DNA from: an uncultured Clostridia bacterium
GTDB lineage: Bacteria; Bacillota; Clostridia; Oscillospirales; Oscillospiraceae
Assembly: GCA_937893605.1 (NCBI GenBank)
Contig: CALBGG010000088.1
Location: 1-64,000 of the forward strand
Reading direction: 5' to 3'
Length of the DNA: 64,000 nucleotides
In this document: piece after piece, positions 62,835 through 64,000 of the stretch
Layout of the letters: each line of letters starts with the position of its first letter
Numbering within the stretch: the stretch's first letter is position 1
Notes under the pieces: generated by a model
Told to the model about the DNA's origin: nothing
Databases searched by the model: none
The model's input: the letters and a program-made list of their open reading frames with translations, nothing else
Position numbers and translations under genes: made by a program

Positions 62835-62863
62835 ATTTTAATCATTTCAATGTCGCAAGTCAA
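62835..62863 (-). promoter_or_regulatory. Promoter of rnpB (minus strand)
   Basis: On the minus strand, TTGACT (62863-62858) and TAAAAT (62840-62835) are separated by 17 bases, with the transcript start predicted near 62828. Confidence 0.85.
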
Positions 62864-62873
62864 TAGAATTTTC

Positions 62874-62902
62874 TTGTCTTTATACGTCTAAAGCCGTATA
62901 AT
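62874..62902 (+). promoter_or_regulatory. Promoter of murD
   Basis: TTGTCT at 62874-62879 and a perfect TATAAT at 62897-62902 with 17 bases between. It points away from the rnpB promoter; the two -35 boxes are only 10 bases apart. Confidence 0.82.
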
Positions 62903-62938
62903 ATTTAAGTTAACGGGAGTTAATTGGAGGCTATTATC

Positions 62939-64000
62939 ATGACTTTGAATAAATATATTGACAGCATTAGGCACAAACGTATAGGCGTTATCGGTATCGG
63001 AGTGAGTAACACACCTCTTATTAAAAAGCTGCTTGGCGCAGGCTGCGATGTAACAGCCTGCGATAAACGCACAGCCGAGCAGCTCGGGGATGAGTTTGAT
63101 GCTCTTTCGCAGCTCGGCGCAAAGCTCTGCCTCGGTGATAATTATCTCGAGCATCTTGACTTTGAGCTCATTTTCAGAACACCCGGTCTTATGCCGTTTG
63201 ACGAGCATCTTCAGTCTGCTGTAAGCCGCGGAGCGGAGCTCACCTCCGAAATGGAGCTTTTCATGAAGCTTTGCCCGTGCAGGATTTTTGCCGTAACGGG
63301 CAGCGACGGCAAAACTACCACCACAACAATAATATCCGAGCTTCTGAAGGCTCAGGGGTATACCGTTCACCTCGGCGGAAACATCGGCCGGCCGCTCCTG
63401 TGCGATGTCGATGATATGGGCAAAGACGATGCTGCGGTACTTGAGCTGAGCTCATTCCAGCTGCACAGCATGGTCTGCAAGCCGAATGTCGCCGTGATAA
63501 CGAACATCTCACCAAATCACCTTGATAAACATAAGGATTATCAGGATTATATCGATGCTAAAAGCTCGATATTCGCATATCAGGATGAAAATGACAGGCT
63601 TGTTCTCAACCACGAGAATGAATTTTCTCCGTACTATGCCGAAAAAGCAAAATCCGATATAGCATATTTCAGCCGCGCCGTCAAGCCCGAAAACGGCGTA
63701 TACTGCGCAGACGGTAAGATATATCGCGTACATGGAGGTAAGTCTGAAGTTATCATGTCCGCCGATGATATAAAGCTTCCCGGAACGCACAATCTCGAAA
63801 ACTATATGGCCGCTTTTGCAGCGACAGACGGCTATGTCGGCGATGACATATGTATAGCTGTCGCAAAAAGCTTTGCCGGGGTCGAGCATCGCCTCGAGCT
63901 GGTTAGAGTTCTGAACGGAGTTACCTTTATTAACGATTCTATAGGCACAAGCCCGACACGCACTGCTGCCGGTCTGCATGCACTTAAAACAAAGCCGATA
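62939..64000 (+). CDS. murD: UDP-N-acetylmuramoylalanine-D-glutamate ligase (5' part)
   Basis: 354 residues are present, and the frame runs off the window. The N-terminal Rossmann domain (RIGVIGIGVSNTPLIKKLL) is followed by the ligase P-loop VTGSDGKTTTT (about residues 119-129), ELSSFQLHS, and TNISPNHLDKH. It adds D-glutamate in the cytoplasm during peptidoglycan precursor synthesis. AATTGGAGG (62922-62930) leads ATG 62939. Other mur genes, if clustered, lie beyond the end. Confidence 0.93.
   Translation, partial: MTLNKYIDSIRHKRIGVIGIGVSNTPLIKKLLGAGCDVTACDKRTAEQLGDEFDALSQLGAKLCLGDNYLEHLDFELIFRTPGLMPFDEHLQSAVSRGAELTSEMELFMKLCPCRIFAVTGSDGKTTTTTIISELLKAQGYTVHLGGNIGRPLLCDVDDMGKDDAAVLELSSFQLHSMVCKPNVAVITNISPNHLDKHKDYQDYIDAKSSIFAYQDENDRLVLNHENEFSPYYAEKAKSDIAYFSRAVKPENGVYCADGKIYRVHGGKSEVIMSADDIKLPGTHNLENYMAAFAATDGYVGDDICIAVAKSFAGVEHRLELVRVLNGVTFINDSIGTSPTRTAAGLHALKTKPI

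Noticed and set aside
1..64000. CRISPR arrays, insertion sequences, prophage, tRNA and rRNA genes
   Set aside because: I saw no regularly spaced repeats, transposase or integrase motifs, phage structural genes, or tRNA/rRNA signatures on either strand. Short RNA genes could still be missed by eye.

Overview
The window is a gene-dense chromosomal segment of a spore-forming member of the Firmicutes, most likely class Clostridia and plausibly an Oscillospirales/Ruminococcaceae relative. The sequence-level reasons are: a complete spoIIIA sporulation operon with a SipL-like gene in front of it, a GerW/YtfJ-type spore protein, DacF, a tyrosine T-box leader, a fused IspH-ribosomal S1 gene, a c-di-AMP cyclase/CdaR pair, GTG and TTG starts with strong AGGAGG-type ribosome sites, and moderately high G+C. 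This is inference from gene content; no 16S gene is present. Almost every gene lies on the + strand. The exceptions are a small cysteine-rich DUF1540 protein (5525-5707) and the RNase P RNA (about 62490-62828).

Layout. 1-5467: the end of a B12-binding radical-SAM gene, its DUF2344 partner, then rplS, lepB, rbgA, rnhB, yraN and thrC. 5525-13608: DUF1540, a phosphoesterase, the protein quality-control run tig-clpP-clpX-lon, then engB and an M50 protease. 13611-17905: scpA-scpB, DUF2953, gerW, dacF and a pseudouridine synthase. 18055-24731: an RpiR regulator with its own promoter and operator-like palindrome, a flavoprotein, cmk, ispH-rpsA, then carD-ispD-ispF. 24913-26282: DUF3343 and a class V aminotransferase. 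26394-30897: cdaA-cdaR, an RseC-like protein, yicC, remA, gmk and rpoZ. 30951-40300: priA, def, fmt, rsmB, rlmN, PP2C phosphatase, PASTA kinase and rsgA.

40362-46420: a very small membrane ORF, sipL-like and spoIIIAA-AH, probably a sigma-E mother-cell operon. 46531-55490: Asp23, nusB, xseA, xseB, ispA, dxs, tlyA, nadK, argR and recN. 55473-57874: a consensus promoter and tyrosine T-box in front of a C-GCAxxG-C-C protein and tyrS, then a YbaK deacylase. 58089-62417: rpe, recR, RNase J, a dipeptidase and an ArsC/Spx-like protein. 62451-64000: RNase P RNA on the minus strand and the start of murD, expressed divergently.

Functionally this is core metabolism: translation and ribosome maturation, RNA and protein turnover, DNA repair and chromosome organisation, envelope signalling (c-di-AMP, PASTA kinase/phosphatase), sporulation, and five isoprenoid genes (dxs, ispD, ispF, ispH, ispA). 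I see no mobile element, prophage, CRISPR array, rRNA or tRNA gene. I did not find a clearly novel multi-gene system. The best leads are regulatory: an internal ribosome site that could release a separate S1 from the IspH-S1 fusion, a T-box controlling a non-synthetase redox-type gene ahead of tyrS, and a tiny membrane ORF whose start lies inside a terminator.
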